Notes under the pieces: generated by a model
The model's input: the letters and a program-made list of their open reading frames with translations, nothing else
What the model was told of the DNA's origin: nothing
Database searches by the model: none
From: Pectobacterium zantedeschiae
GTDB lineage: Bacteria > Pseudomonadota > Gammaproteobacteria > Enterobacterales > Enterobacteriaceae
Reading direction: 5' to 3'
NCBI RefSeq assembly: GCF_004137795.1
Contig: NZ_NWTM01000001.1
Span: forward strand, 1,539,229-1,603,228
Length of the DNA: 64,000 nucleotides
Translations under genes and position numbers: made by a program
Part shown: in pieces, positions 1 through 9,877 of the stretch
Numbering within the stretch: the stretch's first letter is position 1
Layout of the letters: every line of letters starts with the position of its first letter

Positions 1-2150
1 TTAACACCCGGTGCCAGATCCAATTCAAACCGTGTGATTACTGGTCCAGGAGAGTGATCGACCACATCCGCTTTTACCCGGAAATCAGCCAAGCGCGCTT
101 CAATCAGCCGGGCCGTTTGCTCCAGCGCGAAACTATCAACAGGCGCTTCGCTTGCTGGTGGCGGGGTCAACAAATCTAACGTTGGCAACGGCGTAGTCGG
201 CTTCTGCAACGGTTGTTCATTACGCATCAGGAACGGATGAATCAGGCCATCCATTGCCGGATGATGCGCTGGAGCCGCTGCATTTTCCTGTCGCATAACA
301 TCAGCAGACGCAGGCGTCGATTGCACTGGCTGCTCAAACATCAACGGGTTACGTTCATCGTTTGCATCTTCATCTTCGCCAGCATGCATCGGCGGAAGAT
401 CGGGCTCAGTGTTACAGGCTGGCTGCGAATAGGTGGATTCGCTGAACGTACGCGGTTCAGGTTCAGGCTCACTCTCCGCGCTAAACGGTGAGAATGAAAA
501 GGCGTTATGTGACACCACAGGGTTTGACTGAATCGGCTCTCGGGTTGCAGGTGATGCTATCGGAGCAGGAATTTCTTCATCGCGCTGCGACATGCTGTCG
601 TCATAACGTGACTGCTGCTGTGCAGCGAAATCTCTGGCTAGCTGCGCTTGCAGAAGCGCATCCTCATCGTCTTCCTGTAACGGGTACTCATCACCGTAAC
701 GTTGACGCTGCTGGTCCAGATATGCCTGCTGCAATGCTGCTTCCTGCTGGGCGATGTCATCCGGCGTCTCTTCCTGATACTCCTCGCTCGTCAATTCCCT
801 TTCTGCGCTGCCGTTTTGCGCCTGTAGCCTTGCTTGCTCTTCGGCCAGCCGCTGTGACGGCAACTTGATTCCATATGACGCCAGTTCACGGCGCGTAGGA
901 ATACGAACCGGATTAGGGCGCGGCAGTTCCGGCCCTACGCCGCGTTTAATCTGAGGATTATCATCCCCATCGGCACTGAACGCAGGCATAAAGGTGTTGT
1001 TTGCGCTGAAATCCGTATCTTGCGCAGGCTGTGGAGGTTCAGCAAATGGTTGAACCGCTGGAGACACGACGATCGGCGGTACAACACTATTTCCGTAGGG
1101 TGTATACGCACTGCTATGGGGATCAGGCGTGGCTACATTCACTGGCATCGCTGCAGGCGTTTCAGGAACCTCAAACGAATAGAGTGGCGGATTCAGCGAC
1201 GGCGCTGTATCAATCGTTGATGGCATAACAGGAGGAACAATGCCAGATGCGGCCAAGTCAGGTAACGTTGACGCTACCGCTGGCGTTTCTGCCAGAAGAG
1301 CCGGTTGCGTAGCTACTGACGCGTTTTCGACAGAAGGTGATGGTTCTTGTTCTGCCCTATTATCTGTCGTCGTGCCGTTTATGGCATCAGCAACGGAAGG
1401 CGCAGAAAACAGGACATCATCGTCATCACGCTGTTGTGTTACCGCTTCACCTGATACTGCATCGTGCTGCACGTTGAGCGCATCACGTTCATCGTCCTCA
1501 CGCTCGGTTTCTTCACGGTAGTCCTCATCGCGGCGCGAACGGTTTGACATAAATGTCAGACAGCCCAAAACACCGGCACCGATTTTCTCGGCAATGGTTA
1601 ACCATGACCAGCCGGTAAACAGCGTTAACCCTGCGCCCCAAACACACAGCAGAATTAGCGTTGCTCCCATACTGTTGAAACGTGGGATCATTGAGCTGCT
1701 CAACAAACTTCCCAAGACACCGCCGGAAGCAAAATAGTAGAGATCGTCAATATTCAACGCAGCCAAACCACACGAGGTGAGGATCAGCGCCAATGTCCCA
1801 ATCAGACGAAGTGAAAAGGTAAAATATTCAATAGATTGCTGGTTATCACGCTGGCGGAAAGCAACCCAGCACAGGGATAACATAATCGGCGGAATAGCAT
1901 AGGCCAAAACGCCAAAAATAAAGAACAGCGTATCGGCTAACCAGGCACCCGCCACACCACCAAAGTTATGGATAGGCTCATGCCACGCCGTCTGTGACCA
2001 ACTGGGATCCGAGGGGCTGAAACTGAGTAGTGCGACACTGAGATAAACCGCAAAAAGTGCCACAACGATTAAAATCGCTTCAAGCAAACGACGTGTTCCA
2101 CCGAGTTTTTTCAGGGTAACGTCTTTATCTTCTGTATATTCCTGGCTCAA
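1..2150 (-). CDS. ftsK: DNA translocase FtsK, N-terminal part (cut by window edge)
   Basis: FtsK is the septal DNA pump that clears and resolves the chromosome terminus at division. The open frame begins at a TTG (2148-2150), preceded by a GGAGAG ribosome site; it reads MSQEYTEDKDVTL, matching the E. coli FtsK start. About 716 residues are present. Residues 1 to about 200 hold four membrane segments, including the family stretch SFSPSDPSWSQTAWHEP. A long Pro/Gln/Glu-rich linker follows. The last residues before the edge (ITRFELDLAPGVK) begin the motor region; the RecA-like ATPase and gamma domain lie outside. The linker is the usual variable part of FtsK. It lies downstream of lrp on the same strand, as in E. 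coli. The assignment is firm; only the end is missing. Confidence 0.95.
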   Translation of the reverse strand, partial: MSQEYTEDKDVTLKKLGGTRRLLEAILIVVALFAVYLSVALLSFSPSDPSWSQTAWHEPIHNFGGVAGAWLADTLFFIFGVLAYAIPPIMLSLCWVAFRQRDNQQSIEYFTFSLRLIGTLALILTSCGLAALNIDDLYYFASGGVLGSLLSSSMIPRFNSMGATLILLCVWGAGLTLFTGWSWLTIAEKIGAGVLGCLTFMSNRSRRDEDYREETEREDDERDALNVQHDAVSGEAVTQQRDDDDVLFSAPSVADAINGTTTDNRAEQEPSPSVENASVATQPALLAETPAVASTLPDLAASGIVPPVMPSTIDTAPSLNPPLYSFEVPETPAAMPVNVATPDPHSSAYTPYGNSVVPPIVVSPAVQPFAEPPQPAQDTDFSANNTFMPAFSADGDDNPQIKRGVGPELPRPNPVRIPTRRELASYGIKLPSQRLAEEQARLQAQNGSAERELTSEEYQEETPDDIAQQEAALQQAYLDQQRQRYGDEYPLQEDDEDALLQAQLARDFAAQQQSRYDDSMSQRDEEIPAPIASPATREPIQSNPVVSHNAFSFSPFSAESEPEPEPRTFSESTYSQPACNTEPDLPPMHAGEDEDANDERNPLMFEQPVQSTPASADVMRQENAAAPAHHPAMDGLIHPFLMRNEQPLQKPTTPLPTLDLLTPPPASEAPVDSFALEQTARLIEARLADFRVKADVVDHSPGPVITRFELDLAPGV

Positions 2151-2180
2151 GAGTCTCTCCAGGGGCCTGTAAGGTTTATG

Positions 2181-2206
2181 ACAAAGCGCCGAGAAAACCC
2201 GGCGCT
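2181..2206 (-). terminator. Probable terminator of lrp
   Basis: On the minus strand a GCGCCG/CGGCGC stem is followed by a short T-rich stretch. It lies after the lrp stop and before ftsK, so it probably ends lrp transcription. Confidence 0.5.
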
Positions 2207-2264
2207 GGGACTGTATAAATTCACAGGAGTGTAGCTGAATTTATCGGGTTTTGCATCCACACGT

Positions 2265-2759
2265 TTATCGCGTCTTAATGACCAGACGATTACTTTGCTT
2301 CACTTCTTCCATCACCACGTAAGTACGGGTGTCGTTTACACCCGGCAAACGCAGCAGCGTTTCGCCCAGGAGCTTACGGTAGGCGGACATGTCCGGCACT
2401 CGCGTTTTCAATAGGTAGTCAAAATCACCGGAAACCAGATGGCATTCCTGAATTTCTTCCAGCTTCTGCACCGCAGAGTTAAACTGTTCAAACACATCAG
2501 GCGCGCCGCGGTTTAGCGTTATTTCAACAAAAACCAGCAGTGACGCATCCAGATAATGCGGGTTTAGCAGCGCTGTATAGCCATTAATGAAACCCTGTCT
2601 TTCCAGACGACGCACACGTTCCAGACAAGGTGTTGGCGACAGCCCAACTCGCTTGGAAAGCTCGACATTGGAAATACGCCCATCTTTTTGCAATTCGTTC
2701 AGGATGTTACGATCAATACGATCGAGATCTTTTCCTGGCCGTTTTTTAGTGTCTACCAT
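2265..2759 (-). CDS. lrp: Leucine-responsive regulatory protein Lrp
   Basis: Lrp is a global DNA-binding regulator of amino-acid metabolism, transport and surface structures that responds to leucine. The 164 residues match the family length. The N-terminal winged helix-turn-helix is residues about 12-60 (IDRNILNELQKDGRISNVEL then SKRVGLSPTPCLERVRRLE). The C-terminal RAM ligand-binding and oligomerisation domain is residues about 65-155. It is transcribed away from trxB, as in E. coli, leaving a long leader of almost 600 bases between the two genes. It is highly conserved and nothing is unusual. Confidence 0.98.
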   Translation of the reverse strand: MVDTKKRPGKDLDRIDRNILNELQKDGRISNVELSKRVGLSPTPCLERVRRLERQGFINGYTALLNPHYLDASLLVFVEITLNRGAPDVFEQFNSAVQKLEEIQECHLVSGDFDYLLKTRVPDMSAYRKLLGETLLRLPGVNDTRTYVVMEEVKQSNRLVIKTR

Positions 2760-4319
<1,560 letters not shown>

Positions 4320-4330
4320 TTCAATGCTGA

Positions 4331-4360
4331 AACGGAGCGGTAACTGCCGTTCCGTTTTCT
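4331..4360 (+). terminator. Terminator after trxB
   Basis: An AACGGA/TCCGTT outer stem with an inner CGG/CCG pairing is followed by TTTTCTTCC, eleven bases after the trxB stop. Confidence 0.65.
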
Positions 4361-4555
4361 TCCTTCCGACTTGCCTTCTGTAACACAAAAATTGATCGCC
4401 CCACCCATTTCCCCTCTCCTTTTCGTTTTCAGCGCGCCCCTCTCGCGGTAACATGGCGGCATTCTGCATAATAGAAGATAATTTTGTTACCCAACAGTTA
4501 CATAAGAGTTATTTTCTGTTAAGTCCATTTCTGCAATATAACGAACTGGTGCCTG

Positions 4556-6322
4556 ATGAAAAAAACCAGACAGCAAGAACTGACCGCCTGGCTGAAACAG
4601 CAAAGTAAGCTGGCGCAACGGTGGCTACGACTTTCACTGCTGCTTGGATTCCTGAGCGGCGCGTTGATCGTGGCACAAGCCTGGCTGTTAGCTACCTTGC
4701 TTCATGCCTTGATCATCGATCATGCCCCACGTGAATCCCTGATCTCACCCTTCCTCTTTCTGATCGCCACATTTATTCTGCGCGCACTGAATAGTTTGGT
4801 ACGCGAGCGTGTTGGTTTTCTTTGCGGACAAGCCGTTCGACAGCAAATTCGTAAGCTCGTGCTGGATAGGTTGCAACAGCTTGGCCCAGCCTGGGTACAG
4901 GGTAAACCCGCCGGTAGCTGGGCAACGATGATTCTTGAGCAGGTTGATGATATGCAGGATTATTACGCCCGCTATCTGCCGCAAATGTATCTTGCCGCAC
5001 TGATCCCACTACTTATTTTGATCACGATCTTTCCACTCAACTGGGCTGCGGGTCTGATTCTATTTCTAACCGCACCACTTATTCCCCTGTTTATGGCGCT
5101 GGTCGGTATGGGTGCAGCGGATGCCAATCGACGCAATTTTCTGGCGTTGGCACGCCTGAGCGGGCATTTCCTCGATCGCCTGCGCGGGATGGAAACGCTA
5201 CGTCTGTTTCATCGCGGTCAGGCTGAAACCGAACAAATCCGTCATGCTTCCGAAGATTTCCGTAGCCGTACCATGGAAGTGCTGCGTATGGCATTTCTCT
5301 CCTCGGGTGTACTGGAATTTTTTGCCTCCATTTCTATCGCCGTTGTCGCCGTCTATTTCGGTTTCTCGTATCTCGGGGAGCTGGATTTTGGTCATTATGG
5401 AATGGGCGTGACACTCTTCGCCGGTTTTCTCGTCTTAATTCTGTCACCGGAATTCTTTCAGCCTTTGCGCGATCTCGGCACGTTCTATCATGCCAAGGCC
5501 CAAGCTATTGGTGCGGCAGAATCGCTGGTGACATTTTTGGCAGAAGAAGGCGAGACGGTCGGCTTTGGCACACACGAATTCAGCAGCGATACCGCTATTG
5601 TCATTAGGGCAGAAAACCTGGTTGTTCTCGCACCGAATGGCACACCGTTGACTCAACCGTTGACGTTCAATATCCGAGCAGGTGAACGTATCGCGCTGGT
5701 CGGTATCAGTGGGGCAGGAAAAAGTTCACTGCTTAATGCGCTGCTGGGCTTTCTGCCCTACCGTGGCTCACTCACCGTCAACGGCCAGGCACTGGACACA
5801 CTTACGCCTGAATCATGGCGTAAGCAGTTGAGCTGGGTTGGGCAAAACCCCCATTTGCCGGAACTGACGCTGCGTAGCAATATTCTGCTGGGCAACCCGC
5901 AGGCCAGCATTGTGGAGTTGCAGCAGGCGATTGAGCGCGCCTATGTGCAAGAATTTTTACCACAGCTTCCACAGGGGTTGGAAACCACGATCGGTGACGG
6001 CGCAGCACGTTTATCCGTTGGACAAGCGCAGCGCGTCGCCGTTGCCCGTGCTCTCATTCATCCTTGTAATTTACTGCTGCTAGATGAACCGTCAGCCAGC
6101 CTGGATGCCCATAGCGAAGAGCTCGTTATGACGGCACTGAACGACGCTGCACGTTCCCAGACTACGCTGCTAGTCACGCATCAGCTCACCGATATCACCG
6201 AGTATGATGCAATTTGGGTGATGGAAGGCGGTCAGTTAGTTCAACAAGGTGATTATCAAACACTCCGAGCAGAAACAGGCCCCTTCGCGGCACTGCTGGC
6301 ACAACGACAGGAGGCGCTGTAA
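4556..6322 (+). CDS. cydD: Cysteine/glutathione ABC exporter subunit CydD
   Basis: CydD pairs with CydC as a heterodimeric inner-membrane exporter of reduced thiols, needed for cytochrome bd and periplasmic cytochrome maturation. The 588 residues contain an N-terminal six-helix permease (about 20-320) and a C-terminal ATPase. Visible motifs are Walker A GISGAGKSS, the signature LSVGQAQR (a variant of LSGGQ), Walker B LLLLDEPSAS and the switch histidine in LLVTHQL. The final base of the stop overlaps the cydC start (TAATG), so the two are translationally coupled. The ribosome site before the ATG is weak. Confidence 0.96.
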   Translation: MKKTRQQELTAWLKQQSKLAQRWLRLSLLLGFLSGALIVAQAWLLATLLHALIIDHAPRESLISPFLFLIATFILRALNSLVRERVGFLCGQAVRQQIRKLVLDRLQQLGPAWVQGKPAGSWATMILEQVDDMQDYYARYLPQMYLAALIPLLILITIFPLNWAAGLILFLTAPLIPLFMALVGMGAADANRRNFLALARLSGHFLDRLRGMETLRLFHRGQAETEQIRHASEDFRSRTMEVLRMAFLSSGVLEFFASISIAVVAVYFGFSYLGELDFGHYGMGVTLFAGFLVLILSPEFFQPLRDLGTFYHAKAQAIGAAESLVTFLAEEGETVGFGTHEFSSDTAIVIRAENLVVLAPNGTPLTQPLTFNIRAGERIALVGISGAGKSSLLNALLGFLPYRGSLTVNGQALDTLTPESWRKQLSWVGQNPHLPELTLRSNILLGNPQASIVELQQAIERAYVQEFLPQLPQGLETTIGDGAARLSVGQAQRVAVARALIHPCNLLLLDEPSASLDAHSEELVMTALNDAARSQTTLLVTHQLTDITEYDAIWVMEGGQLVQQGDYQTLRAETGPFAALLAQRQEAL

Positions 6323-8061
6323 TGGCTCAGATGAAAACGATGCGGGTATTGAAACCGTTTCTGGCACTTTATCGTCAGCACTTCTGGTATTTGAGTCTGG
6401 GCGTGGTGCTGGCAATTGCTACGCTGCTAGCCAGTATCGGTCTACTCGCCCTATCTGGCTGGTTTCTGGCGGGTTCCGCGCTGGCAGGGATCGTCGGGCT
6501 ACTCACCTTTAACTATATGCTGCCCGCCGCAGGCGTACGGGGTGCCGCCATCGCGCGCACGGCTGGGCGCTATGGCGAAAGAGTCGTCAGCCACGATGCC
6601 ACATTCCGTGTTCTACTGCGCCTACGCGTTTTCACATTTTCCCGTATTCTGCCGCTCTCTCCTGGCGGATTGGCGCAATTTCGTCAGGCAGAACTGCTAA
6701 ACCGGCTCGTAGCGGACGTTGATACGCTCGACCACCTCTATCTTCGCGTTATTTCTCCCATTATCAGCGCCTTCGCCGTCATTCTTATCGTTTGTTACGG
6801 CCTGAGCTTTATTGATGCCTCACTGGCTCTGACGCTTGGTGCCATCATGCTGGTACTGCTGTTGTGTCTGCCTATTATCTTTTATCAGGCGGGGAACAGT
6901 ATCGGGCAGGACTTGACCGCACTGCGCGCACAATATCGCCTTCAGCTAACAACCTGGCTGCAAGGTCAGGCGGAGCTCACCGTCTTCGGCGCACTCGATC
7001 GCGTCCGCCAGCAGTTGGCACTGGTGGAAATTAACTGGCTGCGTCGCCAGCGCCAACAGGCCAATCTTACCGGTCTGTCTCAGGCGGTGATGATTTTATG
7101 CAGTGGGCTGACAGTTGCCCTGATCTTGTGGCTGGCAGCCGATGGCGTTGGCGGTAATCCACAGCCCGGTGCATTGATCGCCCTGTTCGTGTTCGCTTCA
7201 CTTGCTGCCTTTGAAGCGCTGGCGCCCGTCACGGTAGCCTTCCAACACATGGGGCAAGTTATAGCTTCCGCCGCTCGGGTCGATCAAATCATTCGTCAGC
7301 CCGTTGACGTCACGTTCCCAACACATGGCCCAGAAACTTCACGTGCGGCATCACTCGAACTCGCACATGTCGGGTTCACTTATCCTGGCCAGCCACAGCC
7401 CGTGCTGCAAAATATCTCCCTTTCCATTCAGCCGGGAGAACATCTGGCGCTGCTGGGACGTACTGGATGCGGGAAATCGACGCTATTGCAGTTGCTGACT
7501 CGGGCATGGAATGCTGAATACGGTGATATTACGCTTAACGGCCACCCTCTTGCCGACTGGCGGGAAGAAGATCTCCGTACCATGATGAGTGTGGTGCCAC
7601 AACGCGTACATATTTTCAGCGCAACGCTACGCGATAACCTGCTGCTGGCTGCACCAACTGCACGGGACGAAAAACTGACCGAAGTATTACAACAGGTCGG
7701 GTTAGAAAAGCTGCTGGAAAACGAAGGGCTGAATGCCTGGTTGGGAGAAGGTGGTCGCCAGCTATCCGGTGGCGAACAGCGTCGTATCGCTTTAGCTCGA
7801 GCCTTATTGCACGACGCGCCGTTAGTTCTGTTGGATGAACCCACAGAGGGATTAGATGCAGAAACCGAAAAACGTATTCTGCAACTGCTCCGCCAACACT
7901 GTGCCGATAAGACCTTGATCGTCATCACCCATCGGCTATACGGTTTAGAATCAATGGATCGCATCTGTATTCTGGATGATGGTAAAGTGATCGAACAAGG
8001 CAGCCATCAGGCATTGATGGCACAACAAGGGCGTTATTGGCAATTTCGCCAACACGTTTAA
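6322..8061 (+). CDS. cydC: Cysteine/glutathione ABC exporter subunit CydC
   Basis: This is the second half of the CydDC thiol exporter. The 579 residues form a permease domain (to about residue 320) fused to an ATPase with Walker A GRTGCGKST, signature LSGGEQRR and Walker B LVLLDEPTEG. The start overlaps the end of cydD by one base. Its ATPase motifs are canonical, while CydD carries the variant signature, as expected for an asymmetric heterodimer. The gene order cydD-cydC-aat-infA matches E. coli. Confidence 0.96.
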   Translation: MAQMKTMRVLKPFLALYRQHFWYLSLGVVLAIATLLASIGLLALSGWFLAGSALAGIVGLLTFNYMLPAAGVRGAAIARTAGRYGERVVSHDATFRVLLRLRVFTFSRILPLSPGGLAQFRQAELLNRLVADVDTLDHLYLRVISPIISAFAVILIVCYGLSFIDASLALTLGAIMLVLLLCLPIIFYQAGNSIGQDLTALRAQYRLQLTTWLQGQAELTVFGALDRVRQQLALVEINWLRRQRQQANLTGLSQAVMILCSGLTVALILWLAADGVGGNPQPGALIALFVFASLAAFEALAPVTVAFQHMGQVIASAARVDQIIRQPVDVTFPTHGPETSRAASLELAHVGFTYPGQPQPVLQNISLSIQPGEHLALLGRTGCGKSTLLQLLTRAWNAEYGDITLNGHPLADWREEDLRTMMSVVPQRVHIFSATLRDNLLLAAPTARDEKLTEVLQQVGLEKLLENEGLNAWLGEGGRQLSGGEQRRIALARALLHDAPLVLLDEPTEGLDAETEKRILQLLRQHCADKTLIVITHRLYGLESMDRICILDDGKVIEQGSHQALMAQQGRYWQFRQHV

Positions 8062-8094
8062 GGCAATTCCAATGAAGCACAACGCTTGAAAAAC

Positions 8095-8799
8095 ATGCGC
8101 CTATACCAGCTATCGTCGCAATCACTTCAGTTTCCTGACCCGAATCATGCTCTGGATGACCCCAACGGCCTGCTGGCCGTTGGCGGCGATCTCTCCGTTG
8201 CCAGGCTTAAGGCAGCTTACCGGCAAGGTATTTTCCCTTGGTTCTCCCCCGGTGAGCCTATCCTGTGGTGGTCACCGAATCCGCGTGCGGTGCTACTTCC
8301 GGGTGAATTTCATCTCAGCCGCAGTATGAAAAAATTTCTGAAGCGCCATACTTTTCATGCCACGTTGAATCAGGCATTTGATGATGTTATTCATGCCTGC
8401 GCGCACGAACACTATGATGGAACCTGGATTACGCCGGACATAATTTCAGCTTATCAGCAGCTTCATCGGGCTGGGAAAGCGCATTCCGTCGAAGTGTGGC
8501 ATAATGGCGAATTAGTTGGCGGGTTATATGGTGTTGAACAAGGGCGATTATTTTGCGGTGAGTCGATGTTCAGCCGTACGGATAATGCATCAAAATTCGC
8601 GCTGTTGGCGTTTCAACAACATTTTATTCGCCACGGTGGTCAGTTGATTGATTGTCAGGTGTTAAACTCCCATACCGCTTCGCTGGGCGTGAGTGAAATT
8701 CCCCGAGATCGCTTTCTACAACAGCTTTCCCAGTGGCAGGATATCGCTGTCGATGACGGTTGCTGGCTACCACAGCGGCTCGCAGAACCGACTTTTTAA
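8095..8799 (+). CDS. aat: Leucyl/phenylalanyl-tRNA-protein transferase
   Basis: Aat adds Leu or Phe from tRNA to proteins with N-terminal Arg or Lys, making them ClpS/ClpAP substrates. About 234 residues match the family. Conserved blocks include [40 protein letters not shown] and [16 protein letters not shown] chose the ATG at 8095 (MRLYQLS) because the E. coli protein begins there. An in-frame TTG at 8086 would add three residues, and neither start has a strong ribosome site. Its partners clpA and clpS lie just downstream on the opposite strand. Confidence 0.95.
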   Translation: MRLYQLSSQSLQFPDPNHALDDPNGLLAVGGDLSVARLKAAYRQGIFPWFSPGEPILWWSPNPRAVLLPGEFHLSRSMKKFLKRHTFHATLNQAFDDVIHACAHEHYDGTWITPDIISAYQQLHRAGKAHSVEVWHNGELVGGLYGVEQGRLFCGESMFSRTDNASKFALLAFQQHFIRHGGQLIDCQVLNSHTASLGVSEIPRDRFLQQLSQWQDIAVDDGCWLPQRLAEPTF

Positions 8800-8894
8800 T
8801 AGAGAAAAGCGGGTAAATAACGCCCCAAACGTGAACGCTTCTTTACATAATGTCGGTTTTTCGGCATTATCTTGCGGTTAAAAAATAAAGGTAG

Positions 8895-9131
<237 letters not shown>

Positions 9132-9184
9132 CCGGTTAGCTCATCGCTGATAACAGCGGTATATGAGGATGTGACTCCCTCCCC

Positions 9185-9217
9185 AGCCCTTCCCTTCATT
9201 GGCAAGGGCTTTTGTTT
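9185..9217 (+). terminator. Terminator after infA
   Basis: An AGCCCTT/AAGGGCT stem with a 12-base loop is followed by TTTGTTTTTT. It is a classical intrinsic terminator. Confidence 0.85.
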
Positions 9218-9386
9218 TTTGGTGCATTCCCGTCCCTACCTTCACGCTAGCGTCACCCTACTCATCGGCTTTTAATCCTGATTAAACGATCGGGTCAGAT
9301 AAAATCATCTCTTTTTCAAAGAAAATTGACTTATAGTTAAGATGAATAACGATATGATTGATGAAATGCTCATATAAGGACGTGAC

Positions 9387-9767
9387 ATGTTTAAACCGAA
9401 TAGCTTAATCATTTATGTTGAAGATGTTTTATTAAGCACTGAATTTTATAAAAAAATATTAAAATCGGAACCATTAGAAGCCTATGAGGAATTCTCTGTT
9501 TTTCCTCTCGCCTCCGACTTTATTTTAGGCATCCAGTCTAAATCAGGAATTGATCCAAAACCTCAAGCCCAATTTGGTGGGTTTGAAATTTGCCTGTCCG
9601 ATGTCACCCAAAATGATGTAGACACGATATATCAGGAGTGGAAAAAGTTAGGCGTAAAATTTGAACTCGAACCAATAAATCTTGAATTCGGCTATACCTT
9701 TGTTGCCATAGATCCTGATGGGCATCGATTGAGAGTCTGCGCGACGGACACAAGCAACATTTCTTAG
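9387..9767 (+). CDS. Small VOC-superfamily (glyoxalase/bleomycin-resistance-like) protein
   Basis: The 126 residues fit a one-domain vicinal-oxygen-chelate fold: an N-terminal beta-alpha unit (SLIIYVEDVLLSTEFYKKIL) and a C-terminal unit ending in FVAIDPDGHRLRVC, the usual VOC finish. Such proteins may be glyoxalase-like, drug-binding or dioxygenase-like. The sequence does not tell which. Metal ligands are not obvious. It is AT-rich compared with infA and clpA and lies between them, where E. coli has no such gene, so it was probably acquired. It has its own upstream region (9218-9386) and a ribosome site, AAGGA, ten bases before the ATG. Confidence 0.75.
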   Translation: MFKPNSLIIYVEDVLLSTEFYKKILKSEPLEAYEEFSVFPLASDFILGIQSKSGIDPKPQAQFGGFEICLSDVTQNDVDTIYQEWKKLGVKFELEPINLEFGYTFVAIDPDGHRLRVCATDTSNIS

Positions 9768-9877
9768 TCAGAAGCGATCCTAGATAGGTTCTTTACTTGT
9801 ATCCTAATCAGCCATAGTCGACGCACCAGTAAAAAAGGGATGCATCAGCATCCCTTTTAGATAACAAACGGTATCGA

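Noticed and set aside
213-1521. Several plus-strand open frames (e.g. 213-491, 488-868, 1240-1521)
   Set aside because: They are antisense to the ftsK linker, whose biased codons open false frames; compositions are Arg/Ser-rich with no recognisable domain.
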